Assembly: GCA_022266195.1 (NCBI GenBank) | Contig: WHVY01000006.1 | Location: 5,332,001 to 5,396,000, forward strand | Reading direction: 5' to 3' | Length of the DNA: 64,000 nucleotides | From: Tetranychus cinnabarinus | Taxonomy: Eukaryota > Arthropoda > Arachnida > Trombidiformes > Tetranychidae | In this document: positions 22,903-36,400 of the stretch, in pieces | Numbering within the stretch: position 1 is the stretch's first letter | Layout of the letters: each line of letters begins with the position of its first letter | The notes under the pieces: generated by a model | Seen by the model: only the letters and a program-made list of their open reading frames with translations | Databases searched by the model: none | What the model was told of the DNA's origin: nothing | Position numbers and translations under genes: made by a program

Positions 22903-25900
22903 TAATTACAGTTATTTTCTGATGGTTAACTTGAATGGTGATGATGATCATTATTATCAGGTTAAAGTGATGAAGAAAGGTTGAAGTAAAAAAATGATTT
23001 TCTCTTAAAAATGAAATGAAAATTTTACTCAAATTTTGCTTCTTATTTTTGGCAAAATTGAAATAATTTTCAAGTGCAATGTTTGCTATTTTGCACAATT
23101 AAAGATGATTATGGTGATGGTGCTGATTCAGTATGATTAAGATGAGAATCATCTTTAGGCTTGTTTGCTGTGTTACAGGTAAATGTGTAAAGGAGTAATG
23201 AACAAAGATGAAAAGATGAAGTAAAGGCTTCAATTAAGGAGTGATATTAGTTTATAACCTAAAGGCATTTTTACCTTACGGGCTCAATAAGGATGATATA
23301 AAACAAATACAACAAAATAAACAGTTAGCTTTCAGCTTTGTTATACATTTTTTTTCAATTTTCATTATTAAAACAAAATGTTCTGTTCAAAACAAATCTT
23401 CACCTTAATATACATGTTCAGGGTAAAAAAGGCCTTAAGCTTTTCTAATCATTTATTGATCATCATTATCATCATCTTCATCTTGGCCATCATTATCAAC
23501 TTCATGATGGAAAAACAAAAATGCTGGAAACTTTGTTGTAAAAAAAGGGAATCTTGAAAGAAACATTCTGACCATTACTCTGTCAAGATCAGGTTTTCCT
23601 GATACTGAGCAGATTAAAGAAAAGGGTAAATTAAAGGTTGCAATTTAAGTTAAAAGATTGTTTTCTTAGGTGCTGTTTGGTCTTGATCGTATTTTTAGCA
23701 TAATGAGTCCGCTATACGCTGAACCTCACCCTTTGCCTATCTCTCAATATACTTTGCATGAACAACAATACCAGATTAAAAACTGGAAACTGTACACAAA
23801 TAAGGAACCATCTTTTTCGCTATTAACATAGAAAGATAATTTCACTATTGAAAACATTGTTCCAATTCTTTAACCTAATTCTTGGAAAGGCCAAAATTCC
23901 CAAAATTTCATGTAAACTATTAGCTTCCAATAAATGGCCGCTTAAATGTTTTACTGTTTAAGTGATTTTTCAACTTAAAAGCTTTGCATCATCAAAGTAT
24001 CAATTGTTACCAATTTAACTTCTTATCAATTTTCATGCTACAATAATGTTGAAGTTATCGAGTAAAATCTTGAAACTCAACTTTTCATCGATATCTCGAC
24101 TATTCGAGCTTAAAGTTCTGAAAGTTTGATTAGCAATTGAGCAAACGCTTTGACCTAATCAGCTTGAGATGTTTAATCATTTTATTGGTGATCAATATTA
24201 TTAGATGAAATCAAGGTTGTTCATTGTTGTAACAGGTAAAGTCCTTTCATTTACATTTGATTTTGGTTCACTTGATTAACACTTTCCATGATATTCATTA
24301 TTCAAGAGCGCTGAATGAGGTTAGCTTTTGAAGGTTCAACACTTGACTTTCTATGTTATCTTGTAAATATCATTTTAATGTCAATTTTAATTGACTTCAA
24401 TAAATGCATAAAATTTGTGATACCTTTAATGCCCTGGAAAATGGGATAAATTGCAATTTTCCTTTGATTTATTTTTGGGTGAAAATATGAAAAGTTGAAC
24501 AATAGCTAAGGTAAATACTGTAAGAAATGTTGAAAAGGTAAATAAGATGAGAAACCCACTTCTATTGAAATAATGATGAAAATAGCTTTACAATAGCAAT
24601 AATAATTACCATTATATTAGTATTTTCATTCAAGATTAGGCTTTGTGTAAATCTCAATTGAATCCATTCATGGCATTTAATTACTAATTTATTTTCTTGC
24701 TGAATATTGATAATTTGATATTTGAATGAGAAACAAAATGAACGATAAAAAATGAAACATTAAAGATGCAATAAACGTAACAATCAGATGAAACCAGAAG
24801 ATGAAAAATTGCTCAAAATAATGTCACTTGTCCTAAAATAATGCAATGATATACTTTGTCAAATCTTAATTGTTAATTCCTTTTCCTTTTGTGTTTTATT
24901 GTTAATCAGGTTTAATTGTTTCATGCGTCTGACCACATCAATTACTTGTAACAACGACTGGTCAACAATTTGATAAACTTCTAATAATAATGTTTTTACC
25001 GCAAAAAAAATATTGCAAAAACGTTTTTTAATAGGAATGGGATTCAGGAAAAGTTAAAAGCTATTGTTTATTAAATTATTTTATAACTTTACATGATTTG
25101 AATTGTTGACCATCACAGTATTTAACATTCAGTGGATTGTTGATTGTTTCCAGTCCCAAGTAATCAAGCTGAAGTCTAAAAATACATTTCATGAACAAAA
25201 TATCATCAATAATATGAAAACGTCTAAAACAAGACACGAATGATAATTTTATCATTTAATGATAATGTAATTTTCTTAATGATAATTAACTAGTGTACAT
25301 TAATTAAAGTAACAAGTGTATTAATTGTTGAAACAATATGAACACAGTTAAAGTGTATCATTATGTTTTCACTTTTAAACTGGTCAAAGTATTCAATCAA
25401 AAAGACAATTTTAATTTCACTTTTCTCACAACAATTGAAGTTGAAAGGGAAAAGTTGAAAACTTTACCAAAGTTTGTCTGTCAACTGAGAAAATTTGAAA
25501 ATTCTGTTACAATTTTCATGAGTTGGGAATGATGCTAATGGTCATCATTACTGAGAAGTAATTAGATGAAAATTGAAATATGAATATCTAGTTGCGTGTA
25601 TTTATAAATCACGAATTGAATGAGTTTTATTTGCATATTTTTTTTACTTTTGTTTTTCAACTTTTATTTCATTATCAAAATTTTCTACTTTTCTCAGAAC
25701 TTTCTGATGAAGGAATGAATTTATTCATCTCTGAATGAGTTGATTTATCTCTTCAGTTAACCATAATGATGATGGAGGCAAAAAGGTTATAAATGAACGG
25801 AATGGAAGTTGACCCTTTTTTCATGATAAAGAATCTCTTTTTTGTTGAGGGAATGAAAATCGTGGCCGATGAGCCACGATAGTCCAAGATCAATGTCCGA

Positions 25901-28900
25901 CAATGTTTACTCAAGTCTTATTTTAACAAATGGTAACTCTTGAAAAGGTTAACCCTTTTCACTGTTGAACTTTTTTTCTCATCATTTCATCGCTACATCA
26001 TCATCAATACTTTCAGTAGTCTGTAGACTCATCATCTTAACATCAATTTCACAACCTTATTCACATGAAAGTTAATAGATGAAAAAAAAGAGACTCACCA
26101 AGAATATCATAATAAACATTTCAACGTTAACTTAATTGAAAGCTCAACTCAGAATTGAATTTTAATAATGGTAATGATAATGTTAATGATGATGATCACT
26201 GTAATTGTCATTGAATGTTTACTTGTTGATATTTTAATCAAGCAAACTTATTTTTACATATTCACTTTGCTCAATATTTGCATTTCTCAATGAAACTCAA
26301 TTTTCAATTTACTTTAGTCAACTGAGCATCATTATCATCACTTACCGTTAGTTGAACTTTACCATTACAATTATTGTACAATCACGAAAATACAATTTCC
26401 AAATCAAGCTCACAATGAATGTTGACATTTCATTGAACAATAAGTCAACAGTTTCACAAATAGCAACAATGATTATTGATCAAATCTCATCATGAAAATT
26501 TATTCATTTAATTTGCAATTTACTACCAAAGACGTTCAATGTTGTTGGAAATTTTTACAGACTTTCAAGTTCTCTGAAGATGATTATTATGATATATTAA
26601 TGATCCTTCTGATGAAGATAATGATGAAAATAGTGATGATAATGATGACCTGACCTTGCTCTTGAAAATCATTCAAGTTTCTCTTTCTCTTTCTCTTTGA
26701 ATTTCATGATTAAAATGATGATAAATGTAGGGGTAAACAAATTGCCCAAATAAGTGCAAAGCTTCGTAACTTATGATTAAAAGCACGTTTAACGATGATA
26801 ATGATGACGAGTATCCTTTCTTGTTGCTTCATTGGTTTAACGTAATTAAAAGGTGCAATCAGTAAATGCTACAAAACCAACTTTGCAAATGCAAATTATT
26901 CCAGTTAATCAATCGTTTGTGTTTTTGTTGTTGTTTACCTACATTTGTTCATTAACTTGAACTAAAATTGGAAACATTATTATTGTTTATCAACCAATTG
27001 AAAGCATTTGAAACCATTAAAATTATCAATATTGATGTTATACTTTTCAACATTGATGATACCGTTTATGATGCCCAAACTGTTGATTACTTTAATCAAC
27101 TAATTAGAGTTAACTGCTTATTATCGAGGCCACATGATTTCATTGCTTATCAAATCAACTTTCATGGTTAATCGAGTTTGATAGTTGCACCGTCTGATCA
27201 ACTTTTGTCAAAAATTCAATTTCCAATCAAGACACCATTTGAATATCAAATGAAACCGTAATTTTTCAAAGCAAACATTTCCAAATTGAAATCAATTTCA
27301 ATTGTAAATAAAACATTTTTCACCATTAACCTAACCTAGTAACATTGACAGTTTGATTGTAACTCGAGGCAATTCAAACCCATGTTATTGATGAAAAGCT
27401 GAAAACTGATTAACTGTTTACCCTCACAATAATTAAAAACTAGAATAAAATTATGTAAAAATCTCATTGTTATTAATGATACAAGTTGATTAATGATCAA
27501 TGCATTTAATTGGAAATGTTAATTTTGATTGGAAAAGTAAAAAGTCACAATTTCCAGTTTTTTTCAGTTGAATGTTTCATTTGCATTTGAAAGTTATTGA
27601 TGGTAATTTCAATGGTTCACTTGATTTTTTGATTAATAATTTGATTAAAGTTTTCTGATTATCAAATTTTTCCATTGATTCATTTATTCACAATTTGCTG
27701 CTTCCTTCTTCTCACCATCAATTGTGAATCTATGATTGGATTCAGTGGCGCGTTGATTTGGCAAACATATGAAGCAACCCTTTCGATAATCAATAACATT
27801 TTCATCTTTCCCGATTCTTCCATCTTTTTTTTGCCATCCATTTCAATTGAACAATTTTCATGAAAAAATATATTCACTCAGCTGAGGTAACATCACACAA
27901 AAACTTGTTACCGTCTCAAAGTCAAGTTTAACTGTTATCATGAAAGAGACAAATCAATCTCTTTCTATTTACATGCTTCACAAACTTGAACCATTCTTGC
28001 CATTTCATCAGCATTTTCAGTAAAAACTCAAGATTATCGGTTGATGCATTTACCTGAATTTTGTCGAATCGTATTTCGGTAAAAATTGAAGGTCGCTAAA
28101 TGCTCACCCTCAGGGTTAATTGGAAACACAATTAACTATTGAATCAATTGTCAAACCTCATTTTAATGGATGAATGTTTATTGCTTTTGCAAAAACAACT
28201 TTTAATCAACTTTTTGCAAATTTACTTTTCCACTCAATTTGATGAATTAATTTGCAAAATTAAAAGCAACTTTTCAATTTGTATCATTTACTTTTGATGT
28301 TTTAATCAATTGAAATGAATTATGTTTCCTCAAGTTTATCAAAAAGTCATCTTGTGAAAATGAATTTGTCTGGAAAAGTCAACTTTATCATGAGTCTGGT
28401 TTGACCTCAACTCAGCATGTCATTAAGACCAAGGTTAGGTCTTTGGTTAAGTCACTTTTTTGCACTTAACTAGAGTTAAAAATCATAATCATGTGAAATG
28501 AGTTGATGAAAAAAAGAGAGCCAAGAATAAATGAATTTCTCAAAGAGCAGTGAAGAGGATGATGATGATGAGAAGGAGGAAGCAAAATATGATGATTAAT
28601 ATAGAGGTGGAAGAAAGGCAATTGAAAAATGGTGATGAAAGGATAAAAATTGTGACAACTGGAAGAGTCACAGTTGAGTTGAGAATTGGTTTGAATAGAG
28701 TTTTGAATAAATGATGAATTCAAGTCGTAATGTTTACTGGAGTGACCAATGCATGATGATGATGAACACTCACAAATGATGTGTTGAATTTCAATTGATT
28801 GTTGACATCATTTTTCACCATTCAAATTGCTCTTTATTAACTTGATCAATATTGAAAAGGAAGAAGAAGAATCGCAAAAAAAACAAATTCCTTTTTCAAT

Positions 28901-30416
28901 GTAAAGGATGAAATTAATATCATCTTATTATGTTGCAAAAATGTTACCTTTAATCAAGTGACACTTGTTACAAGTCGAGTACATTGTTCCGGTTAGCTTA
29001 TCATTATGATTACTTCCTGTGGCCGAGTTATTAGCGCAACAAAAGTGTCGACCCAATGTTGAAGCTCAAATTTCACTTTCAAAAGTTTATTTACCGTGTT
29101 AAACAAAGGTCCATTCAAAGGTTCACAAGTTTCCCATTTTTTATCAGATTATATTTCATTCTGTATCATCAACATGATGTAAAACCTACGCAAAATCATT
29201 TGATTTTGTTTGAAAAAATGGTAAATTTTAATGTCAAATATGGACAGTTTAAGATGAGGTTCAAGTGAAAGTAATAGAGATGAAATTGTTTCAAAATTTG
29301 AATAAAATTGAAAAAAAGGAAAATTGAGATTATTTTGAAAGTCGATGAAAAACAGGGGAAAAGGTGAATCTAAGTACAGCTTGAGGGAAGAAGGTAAAGA
29401 TGAAGGAATGTTAGTGATTTACAGTAAGAAGGTTGAACTAGGGATAAGAAGGGGATTCAGAAACTGGATAACTTGAGATAATGAAATTTTCATGTTCTCT
29501 TCATGCAACGTTGCAACATTGAGTAGGAATTGACTGGCTTGGTACTGCTTCAACTCAAACCCGTTGACTCTCTTCCGAATAGTCCGTTATTCCCTCTCTT
29601 GAATTTCATCTCCATTCTTCCTCTTCTTCTCATTCTTTTCCCTCTTCTTCTCTCATCTTCTCTCATCTTCTTCTTTTTTCATTCTTACCTCATCTCATGT
29701 TCACCTCAACCCCAAACCTATTATCAGTCAGCTTTCTCAAGACACTCAAGCACCGAAGTTACCTGATCTCTCTTCTTAAAGACTCCCGACTCATTATCAT
29801 TTGAGTCTTCATTTTCAACTCTACTCTCAACTGTATTTGTTGTAAAACTGTTATATATATTTATGCATAAAGTAACATTTGCAAGCACGATTATCAAGCA
29901 AATTGGTGACAATTAGTTTTTAATTTTGTGGCGATAAATTTTATTGTTATTGTTGTTGGTAAACTTGTTATCTTCATCATTATCATCGTCAACATCTTCA
30001 CCATCAATCCAAGTATTGTCCTCTTTATCCTTTATCACATCAGCCAACGAACAGCAAACCAAACCTTTCGAGTTGTCAACGACAACAATCTCTCTCGCTC
30101 TCTCTCTCTACCTTTTTGTTTTATCATCATTCATTTTTTGTCTCACTTTAAATGTTACTTGAATGTGTCGCGATCAACGGACTAAAGTCAATTTAATACA
30201 TTTTCACATTCATCATGTTTACATGTTTCTTTCAATTAGTTAATTTCTTACTCTGATTTAACTTATTTCATTTATCCATTTGTGTCTTACTGTGCTTCAC
30301 TCATTGTACTTCAATTGTTGCTCTTGACTGATAAGTTGCCTATTCTCATCTCTATCAGGTTTCAACTTCAGTGTTTCAACCTTTCACTATTCAATGTGCT
30401 ATAAAACCATAATCCC
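22903..30416. other. Gene-poor stretch, possible 5' UTR region of the large gene
   Basis: Rich in ATG/ATCAT microsatellite-like runs (for example 28557-28580). No supported coding region. 29560-30400 is CT-rich with (TC)n at about 30097-30110 and an acceptor-like TCTATCAG at 30352-30359. It is probably leader sequence for the gene whose coding starts at 30417. Confidence 0.4.
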
Positions 30417-33400
30417 ATGGATGATAATAACACTGTAACAACCTTAATTGGTAAGTTAATTGTCCTTAAAGGTCAACTCATAGTCAAGTGTCTTCCAATG
30501 ATTCAATCGTGAAACAATTCAGTCCATATGTAATGATAGTTTTTAGTGCAAGTTGCTTCAGCTCATCATTTAGTTTTTGTGTTAACAATCGAAACTGAAA
30601 TTGCAAATGTTGATTTGATTCACTTTCAACTCGTATTCCACCCACAGTGCAATCATGTAAAACGCCGAACACGAACCATTTTGAACAATTGTTCAAATGA
30701 AGCCAACTAATGATAACAGTCCCACACAAATCAATTACAATATACACATTTATGTGTGTCCATTGTTTACCAAAATTTTCATATAATTTCAACTTCATTA
30801 TGTTAATCAAGTTTAAATTGTATAAAAATGAAAAATAGTTACCAAAAATAGTTGAACCCAACAAAATGAAACCTAATAAACCGGATAAAAACTTCACAGT
30901 TAATATTGAAATCTGTAGCTAAAAGTATCAGTTCTTTGGATTATCCATTTTGATTGAAAAGCATTTCATGAATCTATTAACGCGCCAAAAAAAAGTGAAG
31001 AAGCAACAATTATGTTACATTATCAATGGTTTCATGCAGAGATGAGATGAAACCTTTGACCATTTTGACATTTATCATAATTGATCCAAAACTGTTCAAC
31101 ATAATTGACCTTAACAATGATCAGGTTATCATTGTTATCAGATATAAGTTACCCGGTCAGTCCTAACCCTCAGAAAAGGTCATAAAATTGAAATATTTAA
31201 AATAATATCAATAACAATGATAGTGAATATAAAATACAATTTACTTTTTGTTTCGCTTTCAAACTGTAAAGATATTGAATAATATATCATTATCATTTAT
31301 CACTATAATCATATTGATTTCAATTAATTTAATTTATACTTGGCAACATTTTCTGTGCCATGTTTTTTCACTCCATTCAATTGAACAATCAGAAATACGA
31401 TCATTTAGGTAAAACCATTTTAAACAGTGTTTATTTGTTAGATCGTTAAATATCATTCATTTGATTGCTCACCTTTCAAATCGTGATTAGCAACCTTCAA
31501 TTGATTTTTACTCTTAAATGCATTTCTCTTCAATTTAACATCTTCAGCCAATTCTCATCTATTTTTCATTCCCTTCATCAACCATCATCATCATCATGAT
31601 GATAAACCATCTTAACCATTGTTGATGACCTACAATAACATGTTATCATCATTAAAAATGTATCAATGAACAAAATAAGAGAAACTTGGTGATCGATTCA
31701 ATCTTTTTCAATCATTCATGATATCTGTTGCCTTTCCATATAATTTCATGTAACAATAATTCAAAGTTATCTTTCCACTTCTATTTATATTATCAAATTG
31801 GTCAACCAAAGCAACCAGAAAATCAATTTTCAGTAAAAGACAAATCATTGATATTTGACTCTCTTCTTGAAATACAAAACCTTTAAGATTCAATATTTAC
31901 CAGTTTTCTGGTACAATCTTGTCTAATGTTTGAAACAACAAAAATTGGATTCCATGATAATAACGATGATATTATGATGATTCTGGTTTTGTTTCAATAA
32001 TAAATGATGCCTTTAAGGTTTTTACCTTTTCTTTTAAATTAACCTTTGCACTCAAGTTTACGCCATTTTCTGGAAAAGGCATTTTCTTGGCAAACTTTTT
32101 GACGTTGATAAAGGTTGATAAATGCCAACTGTTTAATGTTGAATTGATCATCATCATCATTCCTTTCATTGATTCATTACAACCTTTTCTTGTTCATCTT
32201 TCTTTTGCCTTTTCCCTCTTGAATAACGATAAATTGCTGAGCGAAATGATGCTGAAATGGTGTTTAAATAATGATTGTTGCTTGATTGGAAGGGAAAATT
32301 GTTTCTTGTTCATTTCGACATCAACAAAAGATTCAGTTTTTACTCAATCTCTTACCATTATTATCATTATTATTTATTATTATGGTGAAACTAAAGATGA
32401 ACAGAAAACAAATAAAAAAACTTTGCTTTATTTAACGTATTGTTTACCCTTTAAGTGTACCTCAACCTTCACCTGTAACTATGAATCTTTTCTTACCTTT
32501 TCTTACCTTTTCCACAAATTTACTTTAACCTGTTCTTTTTAGCTTTAAACTTTTTCCAAAAAAATAACATTCTTTTTTCATCCTCATCCTCGATATTCAT
32601 GTTATTAGATTAATGAGCTTTCTCATTTCAATTTTTAAACTTTTTTATCTTCTATTCATGAAAAGTGAATCAAGCTGAGAAATGAAACTTTCACCATCAA
32701 TTGATTACCTTTCAATTGAATCAAAAGTGTCTGATTGATTCTTCAAATGTTTAATCTTAATTTGATTTGACATTTTTTTCCGTCCTTTTCTCACAATTTT
32801 AAACTGTTTTCACCTTTTTTTTCATCCAATTGAGGTGAACATTTGAGGTGAAAAAAAGGTTAAATCAATTGTCGATAGCATTTGTTATATTTGAAGATTC
32901 ATCTAAAAATAAAATGCAATTTTTCGGTTCATCTTTAAAATTAATATTTAAAGAAACACTTTTCATTTAATTTGATTTAATCCTTTTTTTGTCTCAACTC
33001 TAATTAATGTTATTAATCTTATTAAACACTTTTAATTTCAATTGAATCTGTTTTATCCTTTCATTTGCTCCATTTAATGGAAAATGATTTACAGTGATTT
33101 ACATTTATTTTTAAAGTGGCTAAATGGTGACCACTAGAAGTATGTAAATGCAAAAATTTAGGTTATCATGAATCATTTTGCAAATAGATTGTGTTCAGTG
33201 TTTATAGCAATTTTCATTTTCATCACGTAATTCAGTCACCAAGTTGTTCGTTGATTAGAAATGAACAAAATTTTTGACTTTTTCTCTCTTCTCTCTACAC
33301 TTAAAAATATTCAATGGACCAGAAAAGGATTATTTGTGTCTTTACATGTTTAAGCTCATTTATCATCGTAATTGAAACAAGATGATGATAAAGACGATTA

Positions 33401-36400
33401 CGACCATCTTCACGTCCCATCAAATGTGAGATGAGAAAATGATGATTGAAGATTCACTGTAATTATAACGTTTAATTGATTGTTGATATACGTTCAACTC
33501 AACACTTAGATTCGTTGACGTTGGAATTTGTGTCCACAAAAAATGATAAAATTTAAATAGCATTTAGATTCGCAAGTAAAATGAAAATTTCAGTTGAAGA
33601 GATGACAGAAGCAAATTGTGCTAATTTTGATTATTGATTGTTTCATCGTAATTCAATGTTAACCGTTTATTGTCTGAAATTGTTTCAACTGATTGAAGTG
33701 TAAATATTTAAATGGCAAACAATAAACTTTGTCTTTTCAAATTGTCTTTTTGTCTTTTCTTCAAACAATTTAACTTTTTAAATTTTTCTTGATTTTTCTT
33801 AATTTTTCTTGTTTCTCTTTGTTTTTTTGTTACCTTTTGTCATGTTGACATTGCAGCTTCAGTTGACACATCATCTATCATAGAGAATAAAAAATCAACA
33901 AAAGAGTATTGGGAGAAACGAATGATGGCCGAAATGGGCGATTCAGCTGTTGTCGTTGATCAATTGTTGATTGACACTGAACTAGTTAAAATGGCATCAA
34001 CACCAAATGGTAATAATAAATGTATAAAAAGGTTAATTTCATCGAATCCCAATTCACCTAAAGGATCGTCCAGCCCATCAATGCAACAATCTCCTGTAAC
34101 TGGGCCAACTTCACCTTCCCTTATGATGAGCCTAACCTCATCTCAAGGAGCAACCGAGAAACAGTCCAATGGTCAATATCATGGTATCTCATCAAGTAAA
34201 CTGGGCTCTGATGGTGAGAGTGAAGCTTCACCCGAGTGCAGTCTATCACCGGTTGAGGTTGACTCACTTGAAGGTAAATATCACGTAACTTTACAAAACT
34301 TTATTGGTCAATGACAACATTTACTCGCCAATTTAAAAGACAAAATGTTACATTTAAAAGGTTACCTTGACGTTACCAACCAACCAGATAAACACGAGTT
34401 TTGAAAATTTGTGCGAAAAAATTGAAAAATCTTTTTCTAATTGCAAGTTAAAAGGGTCAAATTTACATGAACACTAATTCATGGCTTTGACTAACTGCTC
34501 TTTGATCATCATGAGCAACATTTTCATATTGTACAAGTTGATGCAAAAAGGTTGTGAATATGAAAGTTGAGGTAAACCTTTCAGGTTGTTGAATATTGAT
34601 GGTTGGCTGGTTGTTGAATATTAAATTATTACATCAATGAATAAGCTGGTAATAAAATTGATATTAAATTTGTGTCTTTTTTTGCCGCAAATCCACTTTT
34701 GTCTATCAACAGTTATCTAGTTGAGTTGATACAGTTAATGTTCAGTTTCCATTTAATATGAATACAAATTTGACGAAAAAAACTTGTTGAATTGAAAATG
34801 ATTTGCACAGTTAACTTCAGTGATTTGTTTCTTTAGCCAAGTTTATTTGTTAATTGTGGAAAGGTCAATAACTCAAAGCTAATAGTTCCGGGTTGTGCAT
34901 TATTGATGCCAGTTGAGCAAATCTATGTAAAAATAAAATCAACTTTTCAAGAGTAAAGTTGATTAAACAGATTTGCTCAAAATTGTCACTTTGTCTTTCA
35001 ACCAACAACTGTAAATTGAATCATGAAAAATTCAGGTTAAACCCTTATGATTATTGGTTAGTTTTTTTTATTCCAGCCGATGACAAATCATAATGAATAG
35101 CAATAAAAGATCGTCATCATTCTGATCATCAATCATTGACCCAATTAAAGAATCGTAATAATCTCACGATAAAAATCTCATTTAATGTTGATTAAAATTC
35201 ATTATAAGCGATGAAAATGGTCAACATGGTTTCAGGACAAAAAGTGAAGTAAAATTGTTGGAAGGTAAACATGGACAGAGAAGGAAAAAAGGATGAAAAG
35301 AAGATGATGAAGAAGATGAACAAGATGAAAATTCAAATGAAGTCTACAGACAGGAAGCTACTTGGTGTGGATGAGAAGAAGAGAAATGAAAACTTCTGAA
35401 ATGACTTTGCAATTTAAACACTTTTCATTGAAATTGAAATGATAAGTTAGGTTAGACAATAGATCAACTGCCGTTTGGGATTGTTCCGTTTGATACAATG
35501 ATACAGGTAAAGATGGTGATAAAGAAAGTCAGAATAGGTGGATGACAAAAGAAGGAAAACAATGGAAATGTCAAAGAAAAAGGTTTTTCCATCTTGAAGG
35601 ATTAACAAGAAACTTACTATCAACTGATGAGGATAACTTGGTGTTGACCTTTATTACTGTCAAACAATGTTTCCATTATCTTGAGATTATAAATTTTCAC
35701 TCTAACTGGTTACAGCAATTTGTCTTCATCATTTTGTAATAACACTTGTTAACCATGTGAGCTGACCTCTGGTCATTTTTTACCTTTTCAAGTTCATCTT
35801 TAACTTTCCCATCAAAAATTTGCACTCATAATAATTATGATGAAGACCATAATTTATCTTGCAACAACCAAAACGGTAACATTTAATACTTGAGAAGCAA
35901 TTGAAAAATTCGGAAAAAATAAATTTCTTTACCAACAATTATCATGAAAAATGGTGTTTAATTGAGGTTTTGTTGTCTTGACATTTGATTCAATAGAAGG
36001 TGAAAATTTGTTGAATTTGTTTTAATGTTAATTTTTAATCATTTTTGTCTTTTGTTTTTTTGCTTTTAAAGGAGGAAGCAGTCGAGACTCATCAACCTGC
36101 GATCGACGATCATCGCCTGATTATGTTAACTGTACTCATGGTGTGGATGATGAGGAAGATGATGGTGTTGTTGCAGATCATGAAGGTTTCCGTGAGTGTG
36201 ACTCAAGTCCTGATGCTGGTATATCAGGTTGTCGTCCGGTTGATTATGAATCAAACTCGCTGTCTCCTGAAATGTTAATGGCCAATAGCAAGACAACCAG
36301 TAAAGGTGGCAACATTAATCACAGGCGGACTCCTTCATCATCATCATCATCATCGCCATTACCGTTATCATCACCAGTCATTGGCCAGAATCCAAAGTCT

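Noticed and set aside
26968..27171. Plus-strand 67-codon frame
   Set aside because: No ATG start, no splice context and no known motif.
27675..27863. Signal-peptide-like frame (hydrophobic start, 62 codons)
   Set aside because: It starts with TTG, has no upstream promoter-like sequence and is followed by low-complexity residues.
29928..30185. Hydrophobic frames in two registers
   Set aside because: ATC/ATT/TCT repeats give Ile/Ser-rich translations in any frame; this is probably 5' UTR of the large gene.
32087..32542. Plus-strand 151-codon frame in intron 1
   Set aside because: Low-complexity Ile runs and a TTG start; lies in an intron of the scaffold gene.
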